A DNA stretch of 64,000 nucleotides from Pseudotabrizicola sp. (GTDB lineage Bacteria; Pseudomonadota; Alphaproteobacteria; Rhodobacterales; Rhodobacteraceae): assembly GCF_030656345.1 (NCBI RefSeq), contig NZ_JAUSNR010000019.1:388796-452795 (forward strand), read 5' to 3'. The position numbers were made by a program, and so were the translations under genes. This document shows positions 30,231-39,563 of the stretch, piece by piece; position 1 is the first letter of the stretch, and the number at the start of each line of letters is the position of its first letter. The notes beneath the pieces are model-generated. The model had not been told where the DNA came from, made no database searches, and was given only the letters and a program-made list of their open reading frames with translations.

Positions 30231-31493
30231 ATGCCCGCCCTGTGCCGCGATTGCCTGACCACATTTGACACGGCCCCGCCCCGGGGCCGCTGTCCGGCCT
30301 GTCGCAGCCCGCGCCTGCTGGCGCATCCTGATCTGTTCAGCCTCTCGATCGCGCATATGGATTGCGATGCCTTCTACGCCTCGGTCGAAAAGCGCGATGA
30401 TCCCTCGCTTGCCGACAAGCCGCTGATCGTCGGCGGCGGCACCCGCGGCGTGGTGTCCACCTGCTGCTATATCGCGCGCATCCATGGCGTGCGCTCGGCG
30501 ATGCCGATGTTTCAGGCGCTCAAGCTGTGCCCCGAAGCGGTGGTCGTCAAACCGCGTATCGCGCGCTATGTCGAGGTCAGTCGCCAGATCCGCGCCATGA
30601 TGGAGGATCTGACCCCCGCCATCGAACCCCTGTCACTGGACGAGGCGTTTCTGGACCTGACCGGCACCGCCCGCCTGCATGGCGCGCCGCCTGCGGTGCT
30701 GCTGGCGCGGTTGACCCGGCGGATGGAGGCAGAGCTGGGCATCACCGGATCTGTCGGCCTTGCCCACAACAAGTTTCTGGCCAAAATCGCGTCTGATCTC
30801 GACAAACCGCGCGGCTTTTCCATCATCGGCCCGTCAGAGACGGAGAGCTTTCTGCGCCCGAAACCCGTGCGCATCATCTGGGGGGTGGGCACCGCGATGC
30901 AGGCGTCGCTGGAACAGGCGGGCATCCGCACCATTGCCGATCTGCTGCGCTGGGACCGCGCCGATCTGACTGCGCGTTTCGGCCAGATGGGCGACCGGCT
31001 GTGGCATCTGGCGCGCGGGCAGGACAGCCGCCGCGTGACCCGGGATGAAAAGCTGAAGTCGATTTCCAAGGAAACCACGTTCTTTGAGGATACGTCTGAC
31101 CCCGATCTGCTGGACGGTCATCTGTGGCGGCTGTCGGAACAGGTGTCAGACCGGGCAAAGGCCAAAGGGCTTGCCGGGCGCACGGTGACGCTGAAGCTGA
31201 AAACCGGGGCGTTCCGGTTGATCACCCGTCGTCATGCCCTGACAGACCCGACCCAGATCGCCGACCGCATTTACCGCACAGCGCGGGGCCTGTTCGATCA
31301 TGCGGGCAATGCCGGGCCGTTCCGCCTGATCGGGGTGGGGATTTCCGATCTGGCACCTGAGGATCAGGCCGACCGCTCCGCCGATCTGCTGGACCCGGAT
31401 GCGGGCAAGCGCGCCATGGCCGAACGGGCCGCAGATGCGATTCGCGCCCGGTTTGGCAAAGAGGCGATCATGAAGGGGCGCGCGCTGCGCTAA
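30231..31493 (+). CDS. dinB: DNA polymerase IV with N-terminal Cys-rich (zinc-ribbon-like) extension
   Basis: AHMDCDAFYASVEKRDDPSLADKPLIVGGG; N-term CRDC-x14-CPAC. Confidence 0.93.
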   Translation: MPALCRDCLTTFDTAPPRGRCPACRSPRLLAHPDLFSLSIAHMDCDAFYASVEKRDDPSLADKPLIVGGGTRGVVSTCCYIARIHGVRSAMPMFQALKLCPEAVVVKPRIARYVEVSRQIRAMMEDLTPAIEPLSLDEAFLDLTGTARLHGAPPAVLLARLTRRMEAELGITGSVGLAHNKFLAKIASDLDKPRGFSIIGPSETESFLRPKPVRIIWGVGTAMQASLEQAGIRTIADLLRWDRADLTARFGQMGDRLWHLARGQDSRRVTRDEKLKSISKETTFFEDTSDPDLLDGHLWRLSEQVSDRAKAKGLAGRTVTLKLKTGAFRLITRRHALTDPTQIADRIYRTARGLFDHAGNAGPFRLIGVGISDLAPEDQADRSADLLDPDAGKRAMAERAADAIRARFGKEAIMKGRALR

Positions 31494-31569
31494 GGCGGTC
31501 GCAGCGAGTTGATGTCGCGGGATCAAATGGTTCATTGACCTTCGATGCCCAATCCCTCAGCGAGGGCGG

Positions 31570-31932
31570 ATGAACTGGTTCCGATCCCTCGCACTCCTTT
31601 TGCTCGTTCTGGCGGTCATGCCATGGGGTGCCTATTCCGGAGCGACAACATTGCAGTCCGGGGTCCAGCAGGACGCCGGATTTGTCGGTGCGGGGCCAGA
31701 TTCAGCTGTATCCAGCGGTGAGTTCCGCAATGGAATAGCTTTCGCGCCAAAGCCGAAGCGGTGTCGGACAGCCATTCTGCTTGGAGCGCCCTGCGGGCCG
31801 GATCTTGCGCTGCCCGGTTCTGTGCTTTCCCCGGATCTGACGGATGTCGATGATGCTGTGCTTCTGGCGGGTGAAACCCAGCTTGCCGGAGTGAAGCTGG
31901 CAGGGTCACTGGACCCGCCCCGGTACCGCTGA
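31570..31932 (+). CDS. hypothetical secreted protein
   Basis: MNWFRSLALLLLVLAVMPWGAYS signal-like N-terminus; 120 aa, no family recognised. Confidence 0.45.
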   Translation: MNWFRSLALLLLVLAVMPWGAYSGATTLQSGVQQDAGFVGAGPDSAVSSGEFRNGIAFAPKPKRCRTAILLGAPCGPDLALPGSVLSPDLTDVDDAVLLAGETQLAGVKLAGSLDPPRYR

Positions 31933-31993
31933 GTGTCGCGACCGCGCAAAACAGGCGGTCACCAACGATCACCAGCACATATGGATCAGACAC

Positions 31994-32695
31994 ATGATGA
32001 CCCGTCGTCTCTTCGTTACCGGGGGCTCCTCCACGTTGCTTTCGGCCTGCGTCATGCAGCCTACGCCCTCGCTCCAGCCACTGGTTGCCCCAGAAGCCGA
32101 AGCCTTCCCGCCGCTTCCCGCGCATTATGGCGCGATTACCAACGAACCCTATCCCATTCCCGCGGTACCTGAAGGCGTCGTGCCGCCCGAGCTGTGGCGG
32201 CAGGAGGTTGACAATCCGTTTCCGCTGGAAGCGCCCGGGACCATCGTTGTCGATCCTACCGCCGGTTTTCTGCATCTGGTGGGCGTTGAGGGACGTGCCA
32301 TGAGATACGGCGCGGGCACGGGGGCTGCGGCGTTCGCCTGGCAAGGGGACGCCAGGCTGCAGTTCTGCCGAAGCTGGCCCCGCTGGAGGGTGCCGGACAG
32401 CATGATCGCGCGCCAGCCTGATCTGGAGCCGTATTCCGTAGCGAATGGCGGTATGGACCCGGGCCCGGGAAATCCGCTTGGCGCGCGCGCCCTGTACCTG
32501 TTCCAGAATGGCGTGGACACGCTTTACCGGATTCACGGAGCATGCGAGCCAGAGTATCTTGGCAAACGCGTATCAGCTGGCTGCATTCGGCTGTTGGACC
32601 ATGACGTGATCGATCTTCGTCAACGCGTACGTCATGGGGTGACCGTACGTGTGCTGCCAACGCAGCACACGCCCGAAGCTGCCGCAGTGTATTGA
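31994..32695 (+). CDS. L,D-transpeptidase (YkuD-type)
   Basis: Lipoprotein-like N-terminus; YRIHGACEPEYLGKRVSAGCIRLLDHDVIDL catalytic motif. Confidence 0.88.
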   Translation: MMTRRLFVTGGSSTLLSACVMQPTPSLQPLVAPEAEAFPPLPAHYGAITNEPYPIPAVPEGVVPPELWRQEVDNPFPLEAPGTIVVDPTAGFLHLVGVEGRAMRYGAGTGAAAFAWQGDARLQFCRSWPRWRVPDSMIARQPDLEPYSVANGGMDPGPGNPLGARALYLFQNGVDTLYRIHGACEPEYLGKRVSAGCIRLLDHDVIDLRQRVRHGVTVRVLPTQHTPEAAAVY

Positions 32696-32709
32696 GGTCA
32701 CTTTTCCGA

Positions 32710-32735
32710 AGGCGGGGTAACCACCCCGCCTTTCG
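32710..32735 (+). terminator. hairpin between convergent genes
   Basis: aaGGCGGGGtaaccaCCCCGCCttt. Confidence 0.7.
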
Positions 32736-32760
32736 CTGCGCAGTGTGCCGAACGCTGCGC

Positions 32761-33621
32761 CTATTCCGCCGCCAGCGGCACCTGCAGCCGCCCAATGCCT
32801 GCAATCTCGGCGACCACCCCGGCAATCAGGGTGCGGAAGGCTTCGAAATCGGCCCGGGGCTCGACCCGCGCCTCGTCCATGTAAAGCGCCCGGTCAATCT
32901 CGACCTGCACCACATGAAAGCCGCGCGACGGGCGGCCGTAGGTCTGGGCGATATAGGCCCCGGCAAAGGGTGCGTTGCGTGATACCCGCAAGCCGGCGCG
33001 GCGGAAGGCGGCTTCGACCTGATCCATCACATCACGCGCGGCGGCAGCCCCGAACCTGTCGCCAAGCACCACCTCGGGATGGGGAAAGCCGGGGCGGGAA
33101 TGCGCCTCGATCGCCTCATGCGGCATCGAATGGCAATCAATCAGCACCGACTGGCCGAATTGTGCGTGGCTGTCTTCGGTCAGGCTGCGCAAGGCGGCAT
33201 GGTAGGGGTGCCAATGGTCGCGGATCCGCGCCTCGGCCTCGGCCAGTGCCATCTTGCCGCGATAAATCGCCCGCCCGCCCGACACCACGCGGGGAATCAC
33301 CCCAAGGCCAGAAGCCACGCGCGGATTGTGCGGGCTGCGCGCCACACCTTCGATGACGGCGGCGTCCAGCTCATCCGCCGCGCGGTTCAGGTCGATAAAG
33401 GCACGCGGGGCATTGGCCGCGATCAGCGGCGCGCCATATTCGGTGGCTGACCGGAACAGATCATCGACAAAGGCATCCTCGGACGACCGGATGATTTGGG
33501 CATCCAGCACCGATCCGTCCAGAAATGCAGGCGGATAGACCCGGCCACTGTGGGGGGACGAGAAAACCACCGGCGTCTCGCGACGGGCGGGATGGTAAAG
33601 GGTAAAGGCTTCGCTGTGCAC
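32761..33621 (-). CDS. N-formylglutamate amidohydrolase family protein
   Basis: VVFSSPHSGRVYPPAFL, LIDCHSMPHEAI, RNAPFAGAYIAQTYGRPSRGFHVVQVEIDRALYM. Confidence 0.9.
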   Translation of the reverse strand: MHSEAFTLYHPARRETPVVFSSPHSGRVYPPAFLDGSVLDAQIIRSSEDAFVDDLFRSATEYGAPLIAANAPRAFIDLNRAADELDAAVIEGVARSPHNPRVASGLGVIPRVVSGGRAIYRGKMALAEAEARIRDHWHPYHAALRSLTEDSHAQFGQSVLIDCHSMPHEAIEAHSRPGFPHPEVVLGDRFGAAAARDVMDQVEAAFRRAGLRVSRNAPFAGAYIAQTYGRPSRGFHVVQVEIDRALYMDEARVEPRADFEAFRTLIAGVVAEIAGIGRLQVPLAAE

Positions 33622-33808
33622 TGCTGTCTCCCGGTCATACCTGTTATAGCGGGCTTTGCCGAAATGCCAAAAGCCAAGATTGCGTGGGGTGTGCGCGCGG
33701 AAAGGCTCTTGCGGCCATGGGCGGAACTGGCTATAGACCCCCGCACACCGACGCGGTTCCTCCCGCGTCCTTTTCTTTGGGGCTTTGGGGGAAATGCGGC
33801 TGTAGCGT

Positions 33809-33883
33809 GGGCGGTTAGCTCAGCGGTAGAGCACTACGTTGACATCGTAGTGGCCACTGGTTCGATCCCAGTACCGCCCACCA
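33809..33883 (+). tRNA. tRNA-Val (anticodon GAC)
   Basis: GGGCGGTTAGCTCAGCGGTAGAGCACTACGTTGACATCGTAGTGGCCACTGGTTCGATCCCAGTACCGCCCACCA; loop TTGACAT. Confidence 0.95.
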
Positions 33884-33958
33884 TTCACCGCCCCCATTCC
33901 TGGGGGTCACTGTTTTCAACTGGCGCGTGATGCGCCGCGACCAAGGAAAGAGACGACC

Positions 33959-34084
33959 ATGAAAGTCGCCAACTCGCTCCGTTCGCTGAAGACGCGTCAC
34001 CGTGATTGCCAGGTCGTGCGCCGCAAAGGCCGCGTCTATGTGATCAACAAGACGCAAAAGCGCTACAAGGCCCGTCAGGGCTGA
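33959..34084 (+). CDS. rpmJ: 50S ribosomal protein L36 (bL36, type B-like)
   Basis: [41 protein letters not shown]; 41 aa, below the ORF track cutoff; SD aaggaaagag. Confidence 0.95.
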   Translation: MKVANSLRSLKTRHRDCQVVRRKGRVYVINKTQKRYKARQG

Positions 34085-34105
34085 TATCGCTTGCAGCGAC
34101 ATGCA

Positions 34106-34140
34106 AAAAAAAGGCCGCCACGGGCAACCGGGCGGCCTTT
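34106..34140 (+). terminator. intrinsic terminator after rpmJ
   Basis: aaaaaGGCCGCC..GGGCGGCCttttt. Confidence 0.75.
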
Positions 34141-34184
34141 TTCTTTTGCTTGCAACCCGCAGCCCGGCGGCTAAGTGTTCGCCC

Positions 34185-34607
34185 ATGTTCGAGATGTCCC
34201 GTCCACGGCTGATTGCCACGCTGATCGCTGCTGCCACTCTGGGGCTGGCGATGGTGCTGGCCAATGGCATCCCGCCGGAACCCCGCGCCCTTATCCGCAC
34301 AGTGGTGCCGATGATTCTGGGCGCGGGGCTGGCGCAATGGCTGCTGTTTCCGCTGTTCACCCGCCGCGAGGGCGCGGTGGGGCTGGCGCTGGATGTCGCC
34401 CTCTGGCTGGGGCACATCGCGCTTGCCGGGCTGTTTGCCGGTACGCTGGTGATGCCGGGGGCGGGCACGATTCTGGGGCCGATGGTCACGCTGTCGCTGC
34501 CGCTGCAGTCGCCGGTGGCCGCGCTGGTCTATGCGCTGGGCGCCGCACTCGGGCTGCGCGTGATCCGCCGTGCCAGATTCGCCGCACTGGCGACACCGCC
34601 CGCATAA
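34185..34607 (+). CDS. hypothetical integral membrane protein
   Basis: MFEMSRPRLIATLIAAATLGLAMVLANG...; hydrophobic segments. Confidence 0.55.
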   Translation: MFEMSRPRLIATLIAAATLGLAMVLANGIPPEPRALIRTVVPMILGAGLAQWLLFPLFTRREGAVGLALDVALWLGHIALAGLFAGTLVMPGAGTILGPMVTLSLPLQSPVAALVYALGAALGLRVIRRARFAALATPPA

Positions 34608-34686
34608 CCCGGCTCTGGCCTGCAGCTAGCGGTGGACAGCGCCCCATCGCCCCCCTAGGATTCGCCCGAACCGACCGGAGGTCATG

Positions 34687-34983
34687 ATGCCGCTGCCCCT
34701 TGCCCCGCTGCTGCCCTTTGCGCTCCGACTGGGGGCGGTTGCGGCGCTTGGCTATGTTGCCCAGCGCCTGATCCGGCGGCATGGTCACGTGGGCCGCACC
34801 GATCAGCGGGCCGAAGAGGCGCTGGATGATCTGGACGAAGGCCTGGCCTCGCACCGCCTGCGCGATGCGGCGGGCCAGCGCAACACCACCTTCCGCCTTC
34901 GCCGCACCTTCCGGCTGGGCGGCAAGACCTATGAAATTGACGCGGGGGCCATCGCCCGACTGCGCCGGCGGGAAATTGAATGA
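34687..34983 (+). CDS. hypothetical protein
   Basis: MPLPLAPLLPFALRLGAVAALGYVAQRLIRRHG; SD ggaggt; overlaps next gene ATG (ATGA). Confidence 0.55.
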   Translation: MPLPLAPLLPFALRLGAVAALGYVAQRLIRRHGHVGRTDQRAEEALDDLDEGLASHRLRDAAGQRNTTFRLRRTFRLGGKTYEIDAGAIARLRRREIE

Positions 34984-35585
34984 AGCTCTATCACTCCCCC
35001 ACCTCGCCTTACGTCCGCAAGATCATGGTGCTGATCGCCGAGACCGGGCTGACCGGCATTGATCTGGTTGCCGCCTCGGGCACGCCCATCGCCCCTGATG
35101 CCGGGGTGGTCGGGCAGAACCCGCTGGGCAAGATCCCCGCGCTGGAACGGCACGATGGCCCCACGCTCTATGACAGCCGGGTGATCTGCCAGTATCTGAA
35201 CGCCGAAGCCGGGGCGGGGCTATACCCTGCGGCCCCGTTGTTGTGGGACACGCTGACCGTGGAGGCCACCGCCGACGGCATGCTGGATGCCGCGCTGCTG
35301 ATGGTTTACGAACAGCGCATCCGGCCTGAAGACAAGCGCTTTGACCCTTGGGTCGAAGGGCAGTGGACCAAGATCGCCCGCGCGCTGGATGTGCTGGAAA
35401 CCCGCTGGATGGATCATCTGAACGGCCCGCTGGAGATGGGGCAGATCGCCACCGCCTGCGCGCTGGGCTATGTCGATTTCCGCCTTGGCGACCGCACCTG
35501 GCGCATGGGCCGCCCGCTGCTGGCCGCCTGGGAAGCCGGCTTCGCCGCCCGCCCGTCGATGCAGGCCACGCTGCCGCCGGGCTGA
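34980..35585 (+). CDS. glutathione S-transferase family protein
   Basis: MKLYHSPTSPYVRKIMVLIAETGLTGIDLV. Confidence 0.88.
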   Translation: MKLYHSPTSPYVRKIMVLIAETGLTGIDLVAASGTPIAPDAGVVGQNPLGKIPALERHDGPTLYDSRVICQYLNAEAGAGLYPAAPLLWDTLTVEATADGMLDAALLMVYEQRIRPEDKRFDPWVEGQWTKIARALDVLETRWMDHLNGPLEMGQIATACALGYVDFRLGDRTWRMGRPLLAAWEAGFAARPSMQATLPPG

Positions 35586-35710
35586 CCCGGTTTGCGCCGC
35601 GCCGGGGGCCGCCTCGGGGGGCATCGAGCCCCCGCCCGGCGGCGCTGCCACGGAAGGGCTGTGCTGGCGGCGGCAGGGCTGATGCGGCGCGCGGCGGTGC
35701 GGGTCTGAGT

Positions 35711-35776
35711 GAGTATTTGGATCAAGATGAAGGCACAGGCGATGCGCTTTGGCATTTCACCTTGATGAAAATACTC
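35711..35776. repeat. interspersed ~65-bp palindromic element (copy 2)
   Basis: Arms GAGTATTTGGATCAAGATGAA / TTCACCTTGATGAAAATACTC (18/21 complementary) around a 23-nt loop. Confidence 0.75.
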
Positions 35777-36040
35777 ATTCGACGGCGGCCCTTTCGCGCT
35801 ACGTCTTGTCGCAGGGGGTTGAATCCTGTCCGCCACGCGGCATCCTTGGGGAATGACAGCCGCGCCTTATCAGCCACAGGCATAGAAATAACGGTGCAAA
35901 CCGAGTCACATGCGCGCTATTGTCCGCTGGACGCGGGGGCGAGCCTTGGCTAATAAACCGCTTGGCAGGGTCGTGGGCAACCACAGCCCCGAAATCTTTA
36001 TGGGCCACAGCCCCTGTGGCCTTGAAAGGGAGAATATCTC

Positions 36041-36601
36041 GTGTCCCACGCAGAAGACCACGCAGGCACCCGCAGGGATTTCCTGTATTACGCAACCGCC
36101 GGGGCCGGGGCTGTTGCCACCGGTGCCGCCGTCTGGCCGCTTGTGAACCAGATGAACCCTTCGGCCGACGTTCAGGCCCTGTCCTCGATCTTTGTCGATA
36201 TCTCGGGGATCAGTCCCGGCACCCAGCTGACCGTCAAATTTCTTGGCAAGCCGGTGTTCATCCGTCGCCGCACCGAAGCCGAGATCGAAGCTGGCCGCGC
36301 CACTGCGCTGACCGCACTGCCGGATCAGGCCTCGGGCAACCCGAACAAGGCCGGAACCGATGCGTCGGATGCGAATCGCACGCTCGACGATGCCGGCGAA
36401 TGGCTGGTGATGATCGGTGTCTGCACCCACCTGGGCTGCGTGCCGATCGGTGATGGTGCCGGTGAATTCGGTGGCTGGTTCTGCCCCTGCCACGGCTCGC
36501 ATTACGACGAGGCGGGCCGGATCCGCAAAGGCCCCGCGCCGCGTAACCTCGACATTCCGTTGGCGTCCTTCGTCGACGATGCCACGATCAAGCTGGGATA
36601 A
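36041..36601 (+). CDS. petA: ubiquinol-cytochrome c reductase Rieske iron-sulfur subunit
   Basis: [29 protein letters not shown]. Confidence 0.97.
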   Translation: MSHAEDHAGTRRDFLYYATAGAGAVATGAAVWPLVNQMNPSADVQALSSIFVDISGISPGTQLTVKFLGKPVFIRRRTEAEIEAGRATALTALPDQASGNPNKAGTDASDANRTLDDAGEWLVMIGVCTHLGCVPIGDGAGEFGGWFCPCHGSHYDEAGRIRKGPAPRNLDIPLASFVDDATIKLG

Positions 36602-36612
36602 GGACAACACCC

Positions 36613-37950
36613 ATGGCCGGAATTCCGCACGACCATTACGAGCCCAAGACAGGTGGAGAGAAGTGGCTGCACAAGCGCCTTCCCATCGTCGGGCTGCTAT
36701 ATGACACGCTGATGCTGCCCACGCCCAAGAACCTGAACTGGATGTGGATCTGGGGCATCGTTCTGACCTTCTGCCTTGCCATGCAGATCGTGACCGGCAT
36801 TGTGCTGGTGATGCATTACACGCCGCATGTCGACATGGCCTTTGCCTCCGTTGAACATATCATGCGCAACGTGAATGGCGGGCATATGCTGCGCTATCTG
36901 CACCAGAACGGCGCATCGCTGTTCTTCATTGCCGTCTACCTGCACATCTTCCGCGGGTTGTACTACGGGTCTTACAAAGCCCCGCGTGAGGTGACGTGGA
37001 TCATCGGTATGCTGATCTATCTGGCGATGATGGCCACCGCCTTCATGGGCTATGTTCTGCCATGGGGTCAGATGTCGTTCTGGGGGGCCACCGTGATCAC
37101 CGGCCTGTTCGGTGCGATCCCCGGTATTGGCGAACCGATCCAGACCTGGCTGCTGGGCGGCCCGGCAGTGGACAATGCCACGCTGAACCGCTTCTTCTCG
37201 CTGCACTATCTGCTGCCCTTCGTGATTGCAGCGCTGGTTGCCGTGCACATCTGGGCCTTCCACACCACCGGCAACAACAACCCGACCGGGGTTGAGGTGC
37301 GCCGCGGGTCGAAGGAAGAGGCCGAGCGCGATACCGTGCCGTTCTGGCCGTATTTCGTGATGAAGGATCTCTTCGCGCTTGCCGTCATCCTTGCGGTGTT
37401 CTTCGCGATTGTCGGCTTCATGCCGAACTATCTGGGCCACCCCGACAACTATCTGGAAGCGAACCCGCTTGCGACGCCTGCGCATATCGTGCCGGAATGG
37501 TACTTCCTGCCGTTCTACGCCATCCTGCGCGCCTTTACCGCCGATGTCTGGGTGGTGATCGCCGCCGAATGGATCACCTTCGGCATCGTCGACGCCAAGT
37601 TCTTTGGCGTGCTGGCGATGTTCGGGGCCATCGCGGTGATGGCCCTGGCCCCCTGGCTGGACACGTCTTCGGTGCGCTCGGGCCGGTATCGCCCGATGTT
37701 CAAATGGTGGTTTGCGCTGCTCTGCGTCGACTTCATGGTGCTGATGTGGGTCGGTGCCATGCCGGCGGAAGAGCCCTATGCCTCGATCTCGCTGATCGCT
37801 TCGGCCTATTGGTTCGCCTATTTCCTGATCATCCTGCCGTTGCTGGGTGTGATCGAAAAGCCGATGCCGCAGCCTGCGACCATCGAAGAAGACTTCAACG
37901 CCCATTACTCCCCGACGACCGGCGGCACCAAAACCGTCGCGGCAGAGTGA
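36613..37950 (+). CDS. petB: cytochrome b of the bc1 complex
   Basis: [48 protein letters not shown]. Confidence 0.97.
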   Translation: MAGIPHDHYEPKTGGEKWLHKRLPIVGLLYDTLMLPTPKNLNWMWIWGIVLTFCLAMQIVTGIVLVMHYTPHVDMAFASVEHIMRNVNGGHMLRYLHQNGASLFFIAVYLHIFRGLYYGSYKAPREVTWIIGMLIYLAMMATAFMGYVLPWGQMSFWGATVITGLFGAIPGIGEPIQTWLLGGPAVDNATLNRFFSLHYLLPFVIAALVAVHIWAFHTTGNNNPTGVEVRRGSKEEAERDTVPFWPYFVMKDLFALAVILAVFFAIVGFMPNYLGHPDNYLEANPLATPAHIVPEWYFLPFYAILRAFTADVWVVIAAEWITFGIVDAKFFGVLAMFGAIAVMALAPWLDTSSVRSGRYRPMFKWWFALLCVDFMVLMWVGAMPAEEPYASISLIASAYWFAYFLIILPLLGVIEKPMPQPATIEEDFNAHYSPTTGGTKTVAAE

Positions 37951-37967
37951 GAAAGGAACTGACTGAC

Positions 37968-38816
37968 ATGATCAGGAACATCGCACTCACCGCAACCGCA
38001 GCCCTTGCCCTTTCGGCAGGGGTCGCGATGGCCGCCGGTGGTCATTCGGAAATCACCGATTACGCCTTCGCCCATGAAGGCCCTTTCGGCAAGTTCGACC
38101 AGAACCAGCTGCAACGCGGCCTTCAGGTCTATACCGAGGTTTGCGCCGCCTGCCACGGCCTGCGCTACGTGCCGATCCGCAGCCTGTCGGATGCGGGCGG
38201 GCCGGAAATGCCGGAAGACCAGATCCGCGCCTATGCCACCCAGTTTTCGGTGACCGACGCGGAAACCGGCGAAAGCCGTGATGGCGTGCCGACCGACCAT
38301 TTCCCGATGTCGGGAATGGAAGGCGCGCCGGATCTGTCGTTGATGACCAAGGCCCGCGCCGGGTTTCACGGGCCTTATGGCACCGGCATCAGCCAGTTCT
38401 TCAAGGGCATCGGCGGGGCGGAATACACCTATTCGATCCTGACCCATTATGAGGAAGAACCGGCCTGCGCCCCCGATGGCGTGGACGGGTTCTACTACAA
38501 CTCGGCCTTCCCCAATGGCGGCGTGCCTGACAGTTGCAAGGATGCGCATGGCACCCCAACCATTCCTGGCAGCTGGATCGCCATGCCCAACCCGCTGGGC
38601 GATGACATGGTGACCTATGCCGATGGGACACCGGCCACCGTGTCGAACATGGCGGCAGATGTGACCTCGTTTCTGGTCTGGGCGGCAGAGCCGAAGATGA
38701 TGGCCCGCAAGGAAGCCGGTTTCAAAGCCGTGATCTTTCTGATCGTGCTGTCGACCCTGCTTTACCTGACCAACAAGAAGATCTGGGCCAATGTCAAAGG
38801 CAAGAAGATCGCCTGA
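37968..38816 (+). CDS. petC: cytochrome c1
   Basis: Signal peptide; [16 protein letters not shown] haem motif; C-terminal TM anchor; ATG at 37968. Confidence 0.96.
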   Translation: MIRNIALTATAALALSAGVAMAAGGHSEITDYAFAHEGPFGKFDQNQLQRGLQVYTEVCAACHGLRYVPIRSLSDAGGPEMPEDQIRAYATQFSVTDAETGESRDGVPTDHFPMSGMEGAPDLSLMTKARAGFHGPYGTGISQFFKGIGGAEYTYSILTHYEEEPACAPDGVDGFYYNSAFPNGGVPDSCKDAHGTPTIPGSWIAMPNPLGDDMVTYADGTPATVSNMAADVTSFLVWAAEPKMMARKEAGFKAVIFLIVLSTLLYLTNKKIWANVKGKKIA

Positions 38817-38837
38817 CCCGGACTTTTGACCACCCTT

Positions 38838-38861
38838 AAAACCCCGCTTCGGCGGGGTTTT
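38838..38861. terminator. terminator between convergent petC and thiQ
   Basis: AAAACCCCGCttcgGCGGGGTTTT. Confidence 0.85.
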
Positions 38862-38870
38862 TTCATGGGA

Positions 38871-39563
38871 TCAGCCCAGATAGGCGCGCAAGCTTTCTGG
38901 CGGGTCGGCAAGCAGCGCCGCTGTATCGCGCGGGGCCTGTGCCACCCCGTCGGCCACCAGAACCGTCAGCCCGGCAAAGGCCAGCGCATCCTTGGGCTCA
39001 TGCGTGACCATCATCACCAGCGCGCCCGTTTCGTCCGCCACCTCTGCCACCAGCGCCAGCATTTCCGCCTTCAGCGCCGGGCCAAGCGCGGCAAAGGGCT
39101 CGTCCAGCAGCAGCACCGGCCGCGCCCGCAACAGCGCCCGCGCCAAAGACGCCCGCCCGATCTGCCCGCCCGACAGCTGCGCCGGTTTGCGCGCGCCCAT
39201 CCCCGCCAGCCCGACCCGGTCCAGCACCGCCGCCACCTGCGCCGATTGCGCCGCGCTCAGCCGAAGGTCGGGGCGCAGGCCGAGGCCGAGGTTCTGCGCC
39301 AGCGTCAGATGCGGAAACAGGTTCTGGTCCTGAAACAGAATCGTCACCGGCCGCGTGGCCGGGTCCATCGGCCCCAGATCCGTGCCTTGCCACAGGACCC
39401 GGCCACTGGCGGGGGCCAGAAACCCCGCCACCGCAGACAGCAGCGTCGATTTCCCCGCGCCTGACGGCCCGATCACTGCCACTCGCGCACCTGCAGGCAC
39501 GGTCCAGTCCGCCGCCAGCCGGAACCCGTCAACCGCCAGCACCACCCCGTCAAACCGCAGCAT
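38871..39563 (-). CDS. thiQ: thiamine ABC transporter ATP-binding protein
   Basis: MLRFDGVVLAVDGFRLAADWTVPAGARVAVIGPSGAGKSTLL; ThiQ-type; ATG at 39563. Confidence 0.88.
   Translation of the reverse strand: MLRFDGVVLAVDGFRLAADWTVPAGARVAVIGPSGAGKSTLLSAVAGFLAPASGRVLWQGTDLGPMDPATRPVTILFQDQNLFPHLTLAQNLGLGLRPDLRLSAAQSAQVAAVLDRVGLAGMGARKPAQLSGGQIGRASLARALLRARPVLLLDEPFAALGPALKAEMLALVAEVADETGALVMMVTHEPKDALAFAGLTVLVADGVAQAPRDTAALLADPPESLRAYLG

Noticed and set aside
36697-37905. 402-aa minus-strand ORF
   Set aside because: Antisense to petB.
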